A stretch of DNA of 64,000 bases from Methanothermococcus thermolithotrophicus DSM 2095 (GTDB lineage: Archaea > AGJL01 > Methanococci > Methanococcales > Methanococcaceae). Under the pieces are notes generated by a model. That model had not been told where the DNA came from, ran no database searches, and saw nothing but the letters and a program-made list of their open reading frames with translations. Within the stretch, counting starts at the first letter, position 1. Each line of letters opens with the position of its first letter. The stretch spans positions 967,035-1,031,034 of the forward strand of contig NZ_OX296583.1 in assembly GCF_946463545.1 (NCBI RefSeq). Reading direction: 5' to 3'. This document shows positions 18,875-27,804 of this stretch, in pieces. The translations under genes were made by a program, and so were the position numbers.

Positions 18875-19495
18875 ATGAGTAAGGGAGTCTATGAAGTTTT
18901 AGAGACGATGTACGCACTTAAAAGGCAAAAAAATATAATATACTTTGTAACGTTCATATTTTTCTCAACATTTATTGTATCCTATATACTGTTGTACTTG
19001 GATGTTGCATGGATTAACTCCTACGGGTCTTTACTATATGATAGCTTTTTAAGCAAAGTAGATAGTTTTAATATTTCAGAAGGAGGTAGTTTAAGAATAA
19101 TATCTGTAATCTTAGGGAATAACATACTTGTGGCACTCTTTAATTACGTTCTAATGATATTTTCCATTGTAAATATAATGTTGAATGCCTTTTTACTCTC
19201 TTATGTGCTCCATATCTCTGAAACTTTGAAATTTATACTTCTTGTGACTCCCCACGGCATTGTGGAAATTCCTGCATTAATACTCTCTGGAAGTTCGGGT
19301 ATTCTGTTGTTCATAGCTTTGATTAAAAAATTTGGAAAACTTCTGAAGGGGTCAAAGAGCTCTGAAACTGGATCAGAAATATATAAAATCTACTACCATG
19401 ACTCGTTAAGAATACTCGGAGTTTCAATAGTTTTATTTGTTATTGCAGCCATTATTGAAGGTACAATAACATATCAAATTGCACAAATCCTTTAG
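18875..19495 (+). CDS. SpoIIM/DUF95-family membrane protein
   Basis: A stage II sporulation protein M-type integral membrane protein of about 206 residues with roughly five hydrophobic helices and the family hallmark LLVTPHGIVEIPALILSG near residue 130. Archaeal members have unknown function. GGAGATGA precedes the ATG at 18875 with suitable spacing; an upstream in-frame ATG at 18863 overlaps this SD and is the alternative. The last 27 nt around its stop are repeated exactly 20 nt downstream (19523-19549). Confidence 0.85.
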   Translation: MSKGVYEVLETMYALKRQKNIIYFVTFIFFSTFIVSYILLYLDVAWINSYGSLLYDSFLSKVDSFNISEGGSLRIISVILGNNILVALFNYVLMIFSIVNIMLNAFLLSYVLHISETLKFILLVTPHGIVEIPALILSGSSGILLFIALIKKFGKLLKGSKSSETGSEIYKIYYHDSLRILGVSIVLFVIAAIIEGTITYQIAQIL

Positions 19496-19549
19496 ATTTG
19501 CTAATTTACTCACTTCGCTCGTAAATTGCACAAATCCTTTAGATTTGCT
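19476..19549. repeat. Duplicated 3' end of the SpoIIM-like gene
   Basis: A 27-nt segment at 19476-19502, covering the last codons, stop and following bases of the SpoIIM-like gene, recurs perfectly at 19523-19549. The 20 nt between the copies include CTCACTTCGCTCG, a piece of the palindrome family. The repeated unit itself contains the AAATCCTTTAGATTT hairpin. The rest of the gap to 19732 is AT-rich and empty. Confidence 0.92.
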
Positions 19550-19732
19550 TATTCCCAACTACCTATGTTAGAGCTATAAAGAATTACAAATTTTGTAATA
19601 CATATGTTAATATTTGAGATTGTTATAGTATTATTTTATATTATTATAATTATTTATTTATTAAACCATTAACCATATTACTCATTAACCTATCAACTTA
19701 TCAATTGTTACAATTATTATTGTGGTGTTGTC

Positions 19733-21376
19733 ATGTTAGAACCTGTATTTTATGATATTGGAAGAATATGTAAAGAAAAAAATGTACCAAACACTCCGGA
19801 TTCCCCTAAATATACTCCAAAGTTTATCGATTTTAATATCGATATACCGCCGTTAGGTATGTTAAAGGTGCCATTCGACTGTCCAAAAGAAGTTGCGGAA
19901 GAATTGATGGAACTAAATAGGCAGGAAACAGGAAAAATAGGGGATTTGAAATATCAGATAATAAATTTTGGTAAATATTTCGATCTGGCAAATGTTGAAG
20001 ATGCTGACCTTTATGTTGTTGCAGATGGAAGAAGACTTATTAAAAGAAGAGAATTGATTGAAATAATTCCAAAACTCAGGGAGAAGATATCCCCTAACTC
20101 AGGGATTTACTTCCCTGGGGCTTTACCCTGGGAAATTCCACTTTTAGTGTATTTGGGTGTTGATTATTTCGATAGTACATCTGCAAAGTACTATGCATCC
20201 TTAGGATGTAAATTTACAAAGAATAGGATGATATCTACTAAGAAAAGTTTTAAAGAATTATGCGAATACAACGAATCCGTTTTAGAGGATATTTTAGAAG
20301 AGGTAAAATACTGTATAAAAGAAGGTTCTTTAAGAAATCTAGTAGAGGAGACTACAGTTTCAGATCCTTATTTAAGGGCAAACTACAGAAGGTACACTCC
20401 GGACATTAGAAATATACCACTATCCAAAGGCAAAAAAATAATGGTTACAATTGATGAAACCAGAATTCCAGAAGTTAAGAAATATATTGAAAGGGCTAAA
20501 AACTATGATCCATTTACCAACGTTGTTGTATTATTACCGTGTTCATCAAAAAAACCTTATTCCTATTCAAAATCCCACCAGCTGTTTATCAATGCTATAA
20601 ATTCTGCAGGTTTTCCTGTAGAGGAGCTCATACTAACATCCCCTTATGGGGTAGTGCCTAGGGCATTGGAAGGAGTTGTAGATTACGATATACCAGTAAC
20701 TGGGGAGTGGAGTACTGAAGAAATAGAATTTATAAACAAATATCTTAGAAACTATATTGAAAGAGCCAAAAATAAGTTTGGAGACGTTAAAATAATTGCC
20801 CACCTTCCAGAACATTATATGGAAATTTTAGACCTTGAAAACTTGGATTATATAAAAACTGCTGAAGATAATCCGACCTCCGATGAATCCTTGAGAAATT
20901 TAAAAGACACCCTTAAAGAAATTAAAAATGAATATTTGAAGGATACTGATTTAGGTACAAAACATCAACAGAGAATCCATAACTACCAGGAACTTGCAAA
21001 ATTCCAGTTTGGAAAAAACTTTATACCTGACGACGTAGTTGTAAAAGGAAGGCATAGGAAATTTTTCATTAAGAAAGATGGGAAACAGATTCAAATTTGT
21101 TCATTGAATGAAGAAAATGGATTGTTTGTTTTAACCGCTGATGCAGGGGAGCTCCTTGGAAAAGTAAATTGGGTTGAAGTGAACTTTGAGGTTAAAAAAG
21201 GTGGTTCATTATTTGCACCGGGGTTCAAAGACTGCGATGAAAATATATCTGTAAATGATGAAGTTGTTATTGTAAAGGATGATAAAGTAATTGGGGTAGG
21301 TAGAGCTTTAATGAGTGGTGCCGAGATGAAAAAGGCGAGGCACGGAGCTCTTGTAAATATCAGGCATATTAAATGA
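19733..21376 (+). CDS. arcS: Archaeosine synthase alpha subunit
   Basis: ArcS works on preQ0 at position 15 of archaeal tRNA, giving archaeosine, after TgtA has inserted preQ0. The 547-residue protein keeps a TGT-like N-terminal half (SGIYFPGALPWEIPLLVYLGVDYFDS), the family-specific PCSSKKPYSYSKSHQ near residue 270, and a C-terminal PUA-type RNA-binding domain (from about VVKGRHRKF to the end, with EMKKARHGALVNIRHIK). The ATG follows GGTGTTG. It makes preQ0 chemistry a feature of this genome, relevant to the DpdA-like gene at 3279. Confidence 0.93.
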   Translation: MLEPVFYDIGRICKEKNVPNTPDSPKYTPKFIDFNIDIPPLGMLKVPFDCPKEVAEELMELNRQETGKIGDLKYQIINFGKYFDLANVEDADLYVVADGRRLIKRRELIEIIPKLREKISPNSGIYFPGALPWEIPLLVYLGVDYFDSTSAKYYASLGCKFTKNRMISTKKSFKELCEYNESVLEDILEEVKYCIKEGSLRNLVEETTVSDPYLRANYRRYTPDIRNIPLSKGKKIMVTIDETRIPEVKKYIERAKNYDPFTNVVVLLPCSSKKPYSYSKSHQLFINAINSAGFPVEELILTSPYGVVPRALEGVVDYDIPVTGEWSTEEIEFINKYLRNYIERAKNKFGDVKIIAHLPEHYMEILDLENLDYIKTAEDNPTSDESLRNLKDTLKEIKNEYLKDTDLGTKHQQRIHNYQELAKFQFGKNFIPDDVVVKGRHRKFFIKKDGKQIQICSLNEENGLFVLTADAGELLGKVNWVEVNFEVKKGGSLFAPGFKDCDENISVNDEVVIVKDDKVIGVGRALMSGAEMKKARHGALVNIRHIK

Positions 21377-21380
21377 TTAA

Positions 21381-21401
21381 GGGAACTCAAGGAGTTCTCC
21401 C
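21381..21401 (+). terminator. Stem-loop after arcS
   Basis: GGGAACTC at 21381-21388 pairs with GAGTTCTCCC at 21392-21401 (one bulged base) around an AAG loop, 4 nt after the arcS stop. No strong T-run follows, so termination is only possible. Confidence 0.4.
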
Positions 21402-21480
21402 TATTAATTGTGTCGATTAATAAAATCGATTGTACTGCTCCACTTTTCCTTTATCATTATGCATGAATTCCCTTCACTGA

Positions 21481-22065
21481 ATGGATGTAACGGTATATAT
21501 TAAGTTTAGTGAAAATATGGATAACATGACAAACAAAAAACTAAAAAAACTTGCAGAATTAATACTTTTAAAGGACAGTCAGTATATTGAAAATTCAAAA
21601 TTAAAAGAATGTCTTAAAAAATATATTGGAATCTATAATGAAATATGTATTTTAGAGGCCACTTTAAAAGATTTGGATAAGGATTCTGTTAATGTAAAAG
21701 AAATACAGTTCTTAAGTAGGGAAATACAAGCATACATGGATAAAGTAAATGAAGTTGAACAGCACCTGAATAATTTAAATAAATACAAAAAAATTTCAAA
21801 TTATAATGATTTGAAGAGATGTATTAAAAAAATGAAAAATCTCAATATCTCCATCGACGACAGTTTGAAATGGGATATTTACAATAGGATAATTACTTTA
21901 GAAAAAGAGATTAGGTGTATTGAACGAGAATTGGAATTAATAATTTTAAATTACGCTTTAAGTAACACCGATTTTGATAAAAAAATAAACAACTGTAATA
22001 ATGATGATATGTTTGATATATTGTATGATGAAGTAATATCTTATTTGGAAAAAGACGATCAATAA
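21481..22065 (+). CDS. Coiled-coil hypothetical protein, 194 aa
   Basis: The protein is highly charged and almost wholly helical, with heptad-like runs (EIQFLSREIQAYMDKVNEVEQHLNNLNKYKK and RIITLEKEIRCIERELELI), so it is probably a coiled coil. I recognise no family. There is no SD before the ATG at 21481, and in-frame ATGs follow at 21517 and 21526, so the start is uncertain. It lies between arcS and the marker 11 gene on the same strand. Confidence 0.6.
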   Translation: MDVTVYIKFSENMDNMTNKKLKKLAELILLKDSQYIENSKLKECLKKYIGIYNEICILEATLKDLDKDSVNVKEIQFLSREIQAYMDKVNEVEQHLNNLNKYKKISNYNDLKRCIKKMKNLNISIDDSLKWDIYNRIITLEKEIRCIERELELIILNYALSNTDFDKKINNCNNDDMFDILYDEVISYLEKDDQ

Positions 22066-22165
22066 CTTTTTTCACAATATAATTTAAATATAAAATCCAG
22101 GAAGGCCCCCTAGAGCTAATCGTAAGATTTAACATGGCCCTATTACATTTGGAAAAGGTGATATT

Positions 22166-23068
22166 ATGGATGACATTTCGTACAGAAAAATTGTGGCAAT
22201 GGTTGATGAAGGTCTGGGTTTAATAGAATTGGTAGAAGAGCACCCCTGTCCAAGTGGATCCCACTGGATAGTGTACCAATATACAAGGACATCTCCACTT
22301 ATAATTTCTGCGTGGAGGGATGGAAATAAACACCATTTTATTCTTAAGATAGGTAAATGTAAGTTAAATTTGATTCCATCCCTATCTGCAGCAGGTATTG
22401 AAGAAGTTAAGGTTGAGGAAGACAAGGTTCACATAGTATATGCAGGTTTAGCAGGTGCAGGTGTAGGAACGGAATTAAGAAAAAATGCAAAAAATGTTAT
22501 TGCGACAAACTTAATCCAAAAAGGCGGCGGTTCAAAATTAGGGAAGGCAGAGGTTGTAACCCCAAAGATGGAAAAAGTTACAATTGGAATTGATGATACC
22601 GATACAAAGGAAGAAGGAGCTACATGGGTTTTAGCCAATGAAATAGGAAAGATAATTGAAAGAGAAGGTATTGGGTACTATATGGACCATACCATAGTTC
22701 AGCTATACCCTGGAAACCCAAATAAAACTCAAAACTGCGTTTCAATAGCTTTAACACTGGCAATCTATCCAAAGTATAAGTATGAAATAGGAAAGTTTGT
22801 TAAGGACTTGCTTAAAGAAAAGAGTCTTTCAAAGGAAACTGCAATGGCAATATACTATGGTATTACCCCTTCAAAGAGTATGAAATTATTCACCTGTAAA
22901 GCAAAAAGAGGTATGGTTTCAATAGAAGAAGCTAAGGCTGTAGCAATGAGAAATAGCATTGATATAATAAAAGTTAATGGAGATGGGGGTATTATTGGGG
23001 CAGTTGCAGCATTGGGGCTCGCAGAACATCATGAGGATGCTGCAAAGCTTCCTGAAGAATTCATATAA
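22166..23068 (+). CDS. Methanogenesis marker protein 11
   Basis: The 300-residue protein matches methanogenesis marker 11: an N-terminal IVAMVDEGLGLIELVEEHPCPSGSHWIVYQYTR and a central VTIGIDDTDTKEEGATWVLANEI. The latter motif is shared with the TiaS-type RNA-modifying domain. Marker 11 occurs in nearly all methanogens but its function is unproven. AAGGTGATATT gives a strong SD before the ATG. Confidence 0.88.
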   Translation: MDDISYRKIVAMVDEGLGLIELVEEHPCPSGSHWIVYQYTRTSPLIISAWRDGNKHHFILKIGKCKLNLIPSLSAAGIEEVKVEEDKVHIVYAGLAGAGVGTELRKNAKNVIATNLIQKGGGSKLGKAEVVTPKMEKVTIGIDDTDTKEEGATWVLANEIGKIIEREGIGYYMDHTIVQLYPGNPNKTQNCVSIALTLAIYPKYKYEIGKFVKDLLKEKSLSKETAMAIYYGITPSKSMKLFTCKAKRGMVSIEEAKAVAMRNSIDIIKVNGDGGIIGAVAALGLAEHHEDAAKLPEEFI

Positions 23069-23234
23069 TTTAATATCCAATAATGATTATATATTGGATA
23101 TACCCTTAGTAAGGTTTAAATCCATATTTTAAGTAAAACTTTTTTTAATATATTTATATATTTTTCATTAGCTTTAATATTTATTTTTAATGATATGGTG
23201 TGTATTTTACATATTAGCTAAAACAGGTGAAAGT

Positions 23235-24314
23235 TTGATAACGCCTTGGGAAGTTTCGGATGATATTGACTATAAAAAAACCATGGAAAATTTCGGCATA
23301 AAACCAATTAAAGATTTAATTGATAGAATTGGAGATCCGCACTACCTTATGAGGAGAGGTATTGTATTTGGACATAGGGACTTTGAGAAAATACTGGATG
23401 CGATGGAAAAAGGAAAAGACTTCACGGTAGTTAGCGGAATGATGCCCTCTGGTAAGATGCATTTTGGTCATAAAATGATAGTTGATCAGCTCCTATATTA
23501 TCAAAAATATGGTGCTGATATATACATTCCAATTGCAGATTTGGAGGCTTACTGGGCAAGAGGCATGGACTTTGAAACTACTAGAAAATTGGCTATAGAG
23601 GAATACATAACCAATTATATAGCCCTTGGGCTTGATCCAGAAAAGATAAATGTATATTTGCAGTCAAAAAATGAGAAAGTTAAAGATTTGGCAATGATTT
23701 TATCAAAAAAGGTCAATTTCAATGAAATGAGAGCAATTTATGGGTTTGGCGGGGAAACAAATATTGGACATGTTTTTGCCCCAATTATACAGGTTGCAGA
23801 TATTTTACATCCCCAATTGGATAAAAGAGCTCCGGTTTTAGTTCCTGTTGGCATAGACCAAGACCCGCATATAAGATTAACAAGGGATTTAGCAGGTAGA
23901 TTTAAAGAATATAAGTTTATTCCACCATCATCAACATACCATAGATTTATGACTGGATTGTTGGGCGGAAAAATGAGCTCGTCAAAACCTGAAACCGCGA
24001 TATTTTTAAGTGACAAACCATCTAAATCCCTTAGGAAAAAGGTCATGTCATGCAAAACAGGCGGTAGAGAAACCTTAGAAGAGCAGAAAAAGCTGGGTGG
24101 AGTTCCTGAAGAATGTGTAGTTTACGAGCTCTACACATACCACCTAATGAAGGATGATAGAGAACTTGTGGAAGTCTATGAAAAATGTAAAAATGGGGAG
24201 CTCACCTGCGGTCAGTGTAAAAAATCCTGTTATGAAAAAATTGTAGAGTTTTTAAACGATTTAAGTGAAAAAAGAGAAGCTGCAAAGGAAATTGCTGAAG
24301 AAATTATAAAATAA
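23235..24314 (+). CDS. trpS: Tryptophanyl-tRNA synthetase
   Basis: A class I synthetase charging tRNA-Trp. Seen are the HIGH-type motif [10 protein letters not shown] near residue 75, [16 protein letters not shown], and the KMSKS-type motif [10 protein letters not shown] near 250. I chose TTG at 23235: AGGTGA lies 4 nt upstream, and the protein then begins [13 protein letters not shown] as archaeal relatives do (359 aa). The ATG 15 codons upstream has no SD. A C-terminal CGQCKKSC pair is typical of archaeal TrpS. Confidence 0.95.
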   Translation: MITPWEVSDDIDYKKTMENFGIKPIKDLIDRIGDPHYLMRRGIVFGHRDFEKILDAMEKGKDFTVVSGMMPSGKMHFGHKMIVDQLLYYQKYGADIYIPIADLEAYWARGMDFETTRKLAIEEYITNYIALGLDPEKINVYLQSKNEKVKDLAMILSKKVNFNEMRAIYGFGGETNIGHVFAPIIQVADILHPQLDKRAPVLVPVGIDQDPHIRLTRDLAGRFKEYKFIPPSSTYHRFMTGLLGGKMSSSKPETAIFLSDKPSKSLRKKVMSCKTGGRETLEEQKKLGGVPEECVVYELYTYHLMKDDRELVEVYEKCKNGELTCGQCKKSCYEKIVEFLNDLSEKREAAKEIAEEIIK

Positions 24315-24352
24315 ATAATTACGTTATTTAATATTGTATTTATTTTTTCGGT

Positions 24353-24598
24353 TTATTTTATCATTTCAATCAATTTATCTTTTGAAATATTATTCCATTT
24401 AGATACACTTGATAATATGCTATTTAGCGTCCCTTTCGCCAATTCTTCATGGTTTGGAATTGTAATATTATGAATGCCATTTTCCGTGTTTTTACTTAAT
24501 CTAATGTGGCTTCCTTTTTGTCTAACTATCTCATACCCCATAGTATTTGTTAGAACTTTAATTAATTTATTGCCCGAAATTCTTGGAAGTTTAACCAA
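24353..24598 (-). CDS. hicA: HicA-family mRNA interferase toxin
   Basis: The 81-residue protein has the HicA/YcfA double-stranded-RNA-binding-like fold signature: ISGNKLIKVLTNTMGYEIVRQKGSHIRL with the catalytic His in KGSH, then ITIPNHEELAKGTLNSIL. Toxins of this group cleave mRNA and are neutralised by HicB. The start overlaps the end of hicB by 8 nt, giving the usual coupled pair in the order B then A. Confidence 0.87.
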   Translation of the reverse strand: MVKLPRISGNKLIKVLTNTMGYEIVRQKGSHIRLSKNTENGIHNITIPNHEELAKGTLNSILSSVSKWNNISKDKLIEMIK

Positions 24599-24800
24599 TA
24601 GGGGCCACCTCTATTTCAGACATTGATAATATAGTAATATGCTTTCCTGACTGAATATCTTCTTCAAAATGCACTTCAACAGCTTCTTTTATATTGTCCA
24701 TTAACTCATCCAATGTTTTCCCCTGTGTGAATATATCGACTCCAATACCTTCTGCACACCAATATTCCCCATCTTTGTATATTTCAAATTTAACCAGCAT
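24591..24800 (-). CDS. hicB: HicB-family antitoxin
   Basis: The 69-residue protein is a short HicB-like partial RNase H fold: EIYKDGEYWCAEGIGVDIFTQGKTLDELMDNIKEAVE. It has no C-terminal DNA-binding extension, so promoter autoregulation may need another factor. GGTGAG lies before the ATG. It is directly upstream of hicA and overlaps it. Confidence 0.85.
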   Translation of the reverse strand: MLVKFEIYKDGEYWCAEGIGVDIFTQGKTLDELMDNIKEAVEVHFEEDIQSGKHITILSMSEIEVAPIG

Positions 24801-24877
24801 TTTCTCACCGCATAATATAAATTACTTTTAAATATATTATTCTTTAATACATATTTATTAGTTATGCTGGTGAGCTC

Positions 24878-25852
24878 ATGATAAAAATAGTTTATATCAC
24901 AAAAAACGGTGAGATTTTAGCAAATAAGATTAAAAACATTTTAGATTATTGTTTTTATGATAACGAGGTTTATCATTCAAAAAATTTAACAATTAACGGG
25001 AATGAAAAGGGATTTATATTTATAATGGCTACAGGTATTGTTTTGAGAAAATACATTGATAAAATAAAGAACGATAAAACAAAAGACCCGTTTGTAATAG
25101 TTTGTGATGAGCTCGGTAAAAATATAATGCCTATTTTATCAAATCACTTAGGCGGTGGAAACTATTTTTCTAATTTAATCGGAAGGGAGTTAAAAGGAAA
25201 CATTGTTTTTACCACTGCAACCGACATAAATAATAAAATTGGCATTGATGAACTTTCCAATATTTATTTTTTAGATGTGCCAGAGAAAAAGGATATTTTA
25301 AAGATAAATAAAAAGGTTTTAAATGAAAAAGTTGATTTAATCCTTCCTAATGACTGGAAACCGATAAAAAATGTATTAAACACATATAATGTAGAGTACC
25401 ACAATAAAAAATTCGTTGTTGTAGATGGCGATATAGTTTTAAATCCAAAAAAGATTGTTGTTGGTATCGGAGCTCGGAGAGATATTAAAACCTATAAAGT
25501 ATATTGGGCAGTTAAAAAGGCGTTATTTTTAAGGGATATTCCAGTTTGGCGAATAGATGCCTTTGCCACCGTTGATGTTAAAAAGGATGAGAAGGGAATT
25601 TTGGATGCAGTTAAAAAATTTAAAAAAGAGTTATTTATAATTAATAGGGATAAAATAAATGAAGTTTATAAATTTAGAAACGATTTAATAAAATCCGATT
25701 TTGTTTTTAAAACCATAGGGGTTTATGGAGTTTCTGAGCCAGTTTCTGTATTGGGTGTTGAAAAATTAGCTGATAAAAATATAAGAGATATTGAATTGAT
25801 TTTAAAGAAATTTAAAAAAGATGGGGTTTCTGTTTCTATTGCCGTTGGATGA
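24878..25852 (+). CDS. cbiG: Cobalt-precorrin-5A hydrolase
   Basis: CbiG opens the lactone ring of cobalt-precorrin-5A in the anaerobic cobalamin pathway. The 324-residue protein has FIFIMATGIVLRKY, PFVIVCDELGKNIMPILSNHLGGGN in the N-terminal domain and the C-terminal CbiG domain KIVVGIGARRDIKTYKVYWAVKKAL with GVYGVSEPVSVLG near the end. Cobalamin supplies the corrinoid of MtrA in this same window. SD GGTGAG overlaps a GAGCTC site immediately before the ATG. No other cbi gene is adjacent. Confidence 0.93.
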   Translation: MIKIVYITKNGEILANKIKNILDYCFYDNEVYHSKNLTINGNEKGFIFIMATGIVLRKYIDKIKNDKTKDPFVIVCDELGKNIMPILSNHLGGGNYFSNLIGRELKGNIVFTTATDINNKIGIDELSNIYFLDVPEKKDILKINKKVLNEKVDLILPNDWKPIKNVLNTYNVEYHNKKFVVVDGDIVLNPKKIVVGIGARRDIKTYKVYWAVKKALFLRDIPVWRIDAFATVDVKKDEKGILDAVKKFKKELFIINRDKINEVYKFRNDLIKSDFVFKTIGVYGVSEPVSVLGVEKLADKNIRDIELILKKFKKDGVSVSIAVG

Positions 25853-26005
25853 TGTTATTAATATTTTTAATATTATATATTAGTTTTTCTAATTTTGCTT
25901 TCTTGCTTTTATATGCTATTTGATAATCAACCAGTAAGAAAAATAGGTTAAAAATAGAAAGACATATAAACTAGTAAAACCATAAAAAAAGGTAGAAAGC
26001 ATAGG
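25853..26005 (+). promoter_or_regulatory. Probable CRISPR leader
   Basis: This 153-nt A/T-rich, gene-free stretch lies directly upstream of the first repeat. The intact repeats are at this end and the degenerate ones at the far end, and repeats end in GGAAAC on this strand. Both points indicate that the leader and array promoter are here. Placement is inferred. Confidence 0.6.
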
Positions 26006-26605
26006 GTCTGAAAGACACATCCATTAAAACAAGGATGGAAACCAATATCTTTTATTTCTTTTATTTCTTCCATATGTCTGAAAGACACATCCATTAAAAC
26101 AAGGATGGAAACTCATACCTATCTAAATAAATTGCTTCATCTAATAATGTCTGAAAGACACATCCATTAAAACAAGGATGGAAACATAATAATATTTTCA
26201 GAAGATATTGCACCTGTATATGTCTGAAAGACACATCCATTAAAACAAGGATGGAAACCTGGAAACGGACTTGGGATTTCCATATATTCGCATTGTCTGA
26301 AAGACACATCCATTAAAACAAGGATGGAAACACTTCAACAATCAAGCCCATAAAACCACCTCAAAAAGGTCTGAAAGACACATCCATTAAAACAAGGATG
26401 GAAACTGTTGTATCGGTGTCATAATCATCCATTAATGAGTCTGAAAGACACATCCATTAAAACAAGGATGGAAACTACTCTTCATTACGCTCAACCTCCA
26501 TTATATTTTATGTCTGAAAGACACATCCATTAAAACAAGGATGGAAACTAATATTCACAATCTATACATTCGTGTAAATCACAAGTCTGAAAGACACATC
26601 CATTA

Positions 26606-26710
26606 TCTTAAAATCCCTACGGATTCTCGACGAAACCTTCAGTTTCGTGAGTCAGTAAATCCTTAGGATTTACTTCGATTAAAAAATCAAACAACTGCGT
26701 TGTTTGATTA
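26606..26710. mobile_element. Palindrome mosaic inserted in CRISPR repeat 9
   Basis: About 105 bp split the ninth repeat. The insert is made of adjacent hairpins: AAATCCCTACGGATT, GAAACCTTCAGTTTC, AAATCCTTAGGATTT, and a 25-bp palindrome at 26685-26709 with arms AATCAAACAAC and GTTGTTTGATT. It has no coding capacity. Similar modules occur between and within genes elsewhere here. The intact neighbouring repeats prove that it is an insertion. The element type is not one I can name. Confidence 0.8.
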
Positions 26711-26774
26711 AACAAGGATGGAAATATAAGTTAAAAGGATGTTAAAAAAAGAATAAGTTTGAAAAACATTATTT

Positions 26775-26830
26775 TATTTGGATCCAACCTTTTCTAAAGG
26801 TTGGAAATCAAACAACTACGTTGTTTGATT
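26775..26830. mobile_element. Second palindrome insert in the terminal degenerate repeat
   Basis: CCAACC/GGTTGG hairpin DNA at 26784-26804 is followed by a 25-bp palindrome at 26806-26830 that matches the one at 26685-26709 except for one loop base. Both copies abut a TAAACAA half-repeat. The left flank (about 26757-26771) looks like a decayed first half of the CRISPR repeat. Confidence 0.7.
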
Positions 26831-26901
26831 AAACAAAGATGGAAACATTCCGTTATATTTCAAAAAAAAAGAAGGAAACAGAAACAGCAAAAGATAGGAA
26901 C

Positions 26902-27714
26902 TTATAAATTCAGCACTTCTAAAATATTCCTCAAACCTTCATCTTTATCAATAACCTGAGCTCGGACTTCCCTTAAGATTCTCTGGATTGTAAATTTTCT
27001 CATCTGTTTGTGATTGTGTGATTTTTTAAGTAATTTACATCCATAGGATTGTTTTATTTCAATTCCACTTTTTCTTAAAAGTTCCCTACTTTCGTTTTTT
27101 GTTAAAACTAAAAATGAAGGCATATTGATTCTTATTATGCCGTTTTCCTCAGCAACTATTGATAAGTATCCGACAGAGAGCATGTCGCCGTATATTATGT
27201 ACTTAATATCGTTATTCGCCGCATACTCTAAAATTGATCGTTCTACTGCACTGTGGCATCTTCCACATGGGTGATACTTTCCAGCTATAACGTCTTCAAA
27301 AATCTCACTTAAGTCTATCTCCACAAATTCATGCTTTATTTTTAAAGCATCTGCAGTATTTTTTACCCTTTTTTTGTTTTCCTCCACCATAATATAGTCT
27401 GAGAAGGCAGTAACTCCAGTTACATCAAAAATCTTTTTAGAAATTGTTGCAGATGCGGTACTATCTACACCACCACTGAAAGCCACGATAGCTTTCGGTT
27501 TATCATTTTCAACATCGGTATTACTTAAGAAGTTTAAGAGCTCATCTAAACCGTTTTCTTTAAACCGGCCGGATTCGAAAGCCAAAGGCTTCCGTAAGTC
27601 TAATAGTTTTTTTAAATTTTCATAGACTTGATCTGGGATTAAATCCTTTTTGTAAATTGAATCAAGGGCCTTCATAGAAGCGTTTAGTCTAACCTCTTTA
27701 ATTCTCGGGTCCAT
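26902..27714 (-). CDS. PP-loop superfamily ATP pyrophosphatase (QueC/ExsB-like)
   Basis: The 270-residue protein has the PP-loop IVAFSGGVDSTASATISKK near residue 75, HPCGRCHSAVE near 150 (possible metal site) and a SYGCKLLKKSHNHKQ segment near the C-terminus. PP-loop enzymes adenylate carbonyls, as in QueC (preQ0 synthesis), TtuA or NAD synthase. I cannot tell which reaction applies; a deazaguanine role would be notable given ArcS and the DpdA-like gene. Residues about 40-53 (LAFESGRFKEN) are encoded by palindrome DNA (27553-27597) and may be an in-frame insertion. AAGAGGT precedes the ATG. Confidence 0.75.
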   Translation of the reverse strand: MDPRIKEVRLNASMKALDSIYKKDLIPDQVYENLKKLLDLRKPLAFESGRFKENGLDELLNFLSNTDVENDKPKAIVAFSGGVDSTASATISKKIFDVTGVTAFSDYIMVEENKKRVKNTADALKIKHEFVEIDLSEIFEDVIAGKYHPCGRCHSAVERSILEYAANNDIKYIIYGDMLSVGYLSIVAEENGIIRINMPSFLVLTKNESRELLRKSGIEIKQSYGCKLLKKSHNHKQMRKFTIQRILREVRAQVIDKDEGLRNILEVLNL

Positions 27715-27804
27715 AAAAATACCTCTTAAAGATTAAAATAGATAGTATGGTGTAGGTCTCTAAAATTATTCCTTCCTCTGGCATGGCAACAAAAAATATA
27801 AAAG

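Larger units (their letters stand above)
26006..26846 (+). CRISPR. CRISPR array: 8 intact and 2 interrupted repeats
   Basis: A 37-bp repeat beginning GTCTGAAAGACACATCC and ending AACAAGGATGGAAAC starts at 26006, 26076, 26149, 26222, 26295, 26369, 26439 and 26512. All eight are identical by eye. Spacers are 33-37 bp. CATCC and GGATG inside the repeat can form a stem. The GGAAAC end is typical of archaeal type I arrays. The ninth repeat (from 26585) is cut after CATCCATTA by about 100 bp and resumes at about 26711. A tenth, degenerate repeat (from about 26757) is cut in the same way and resumes at 26831-26846. No cas genes lie in the window. Confidence 0.97.
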
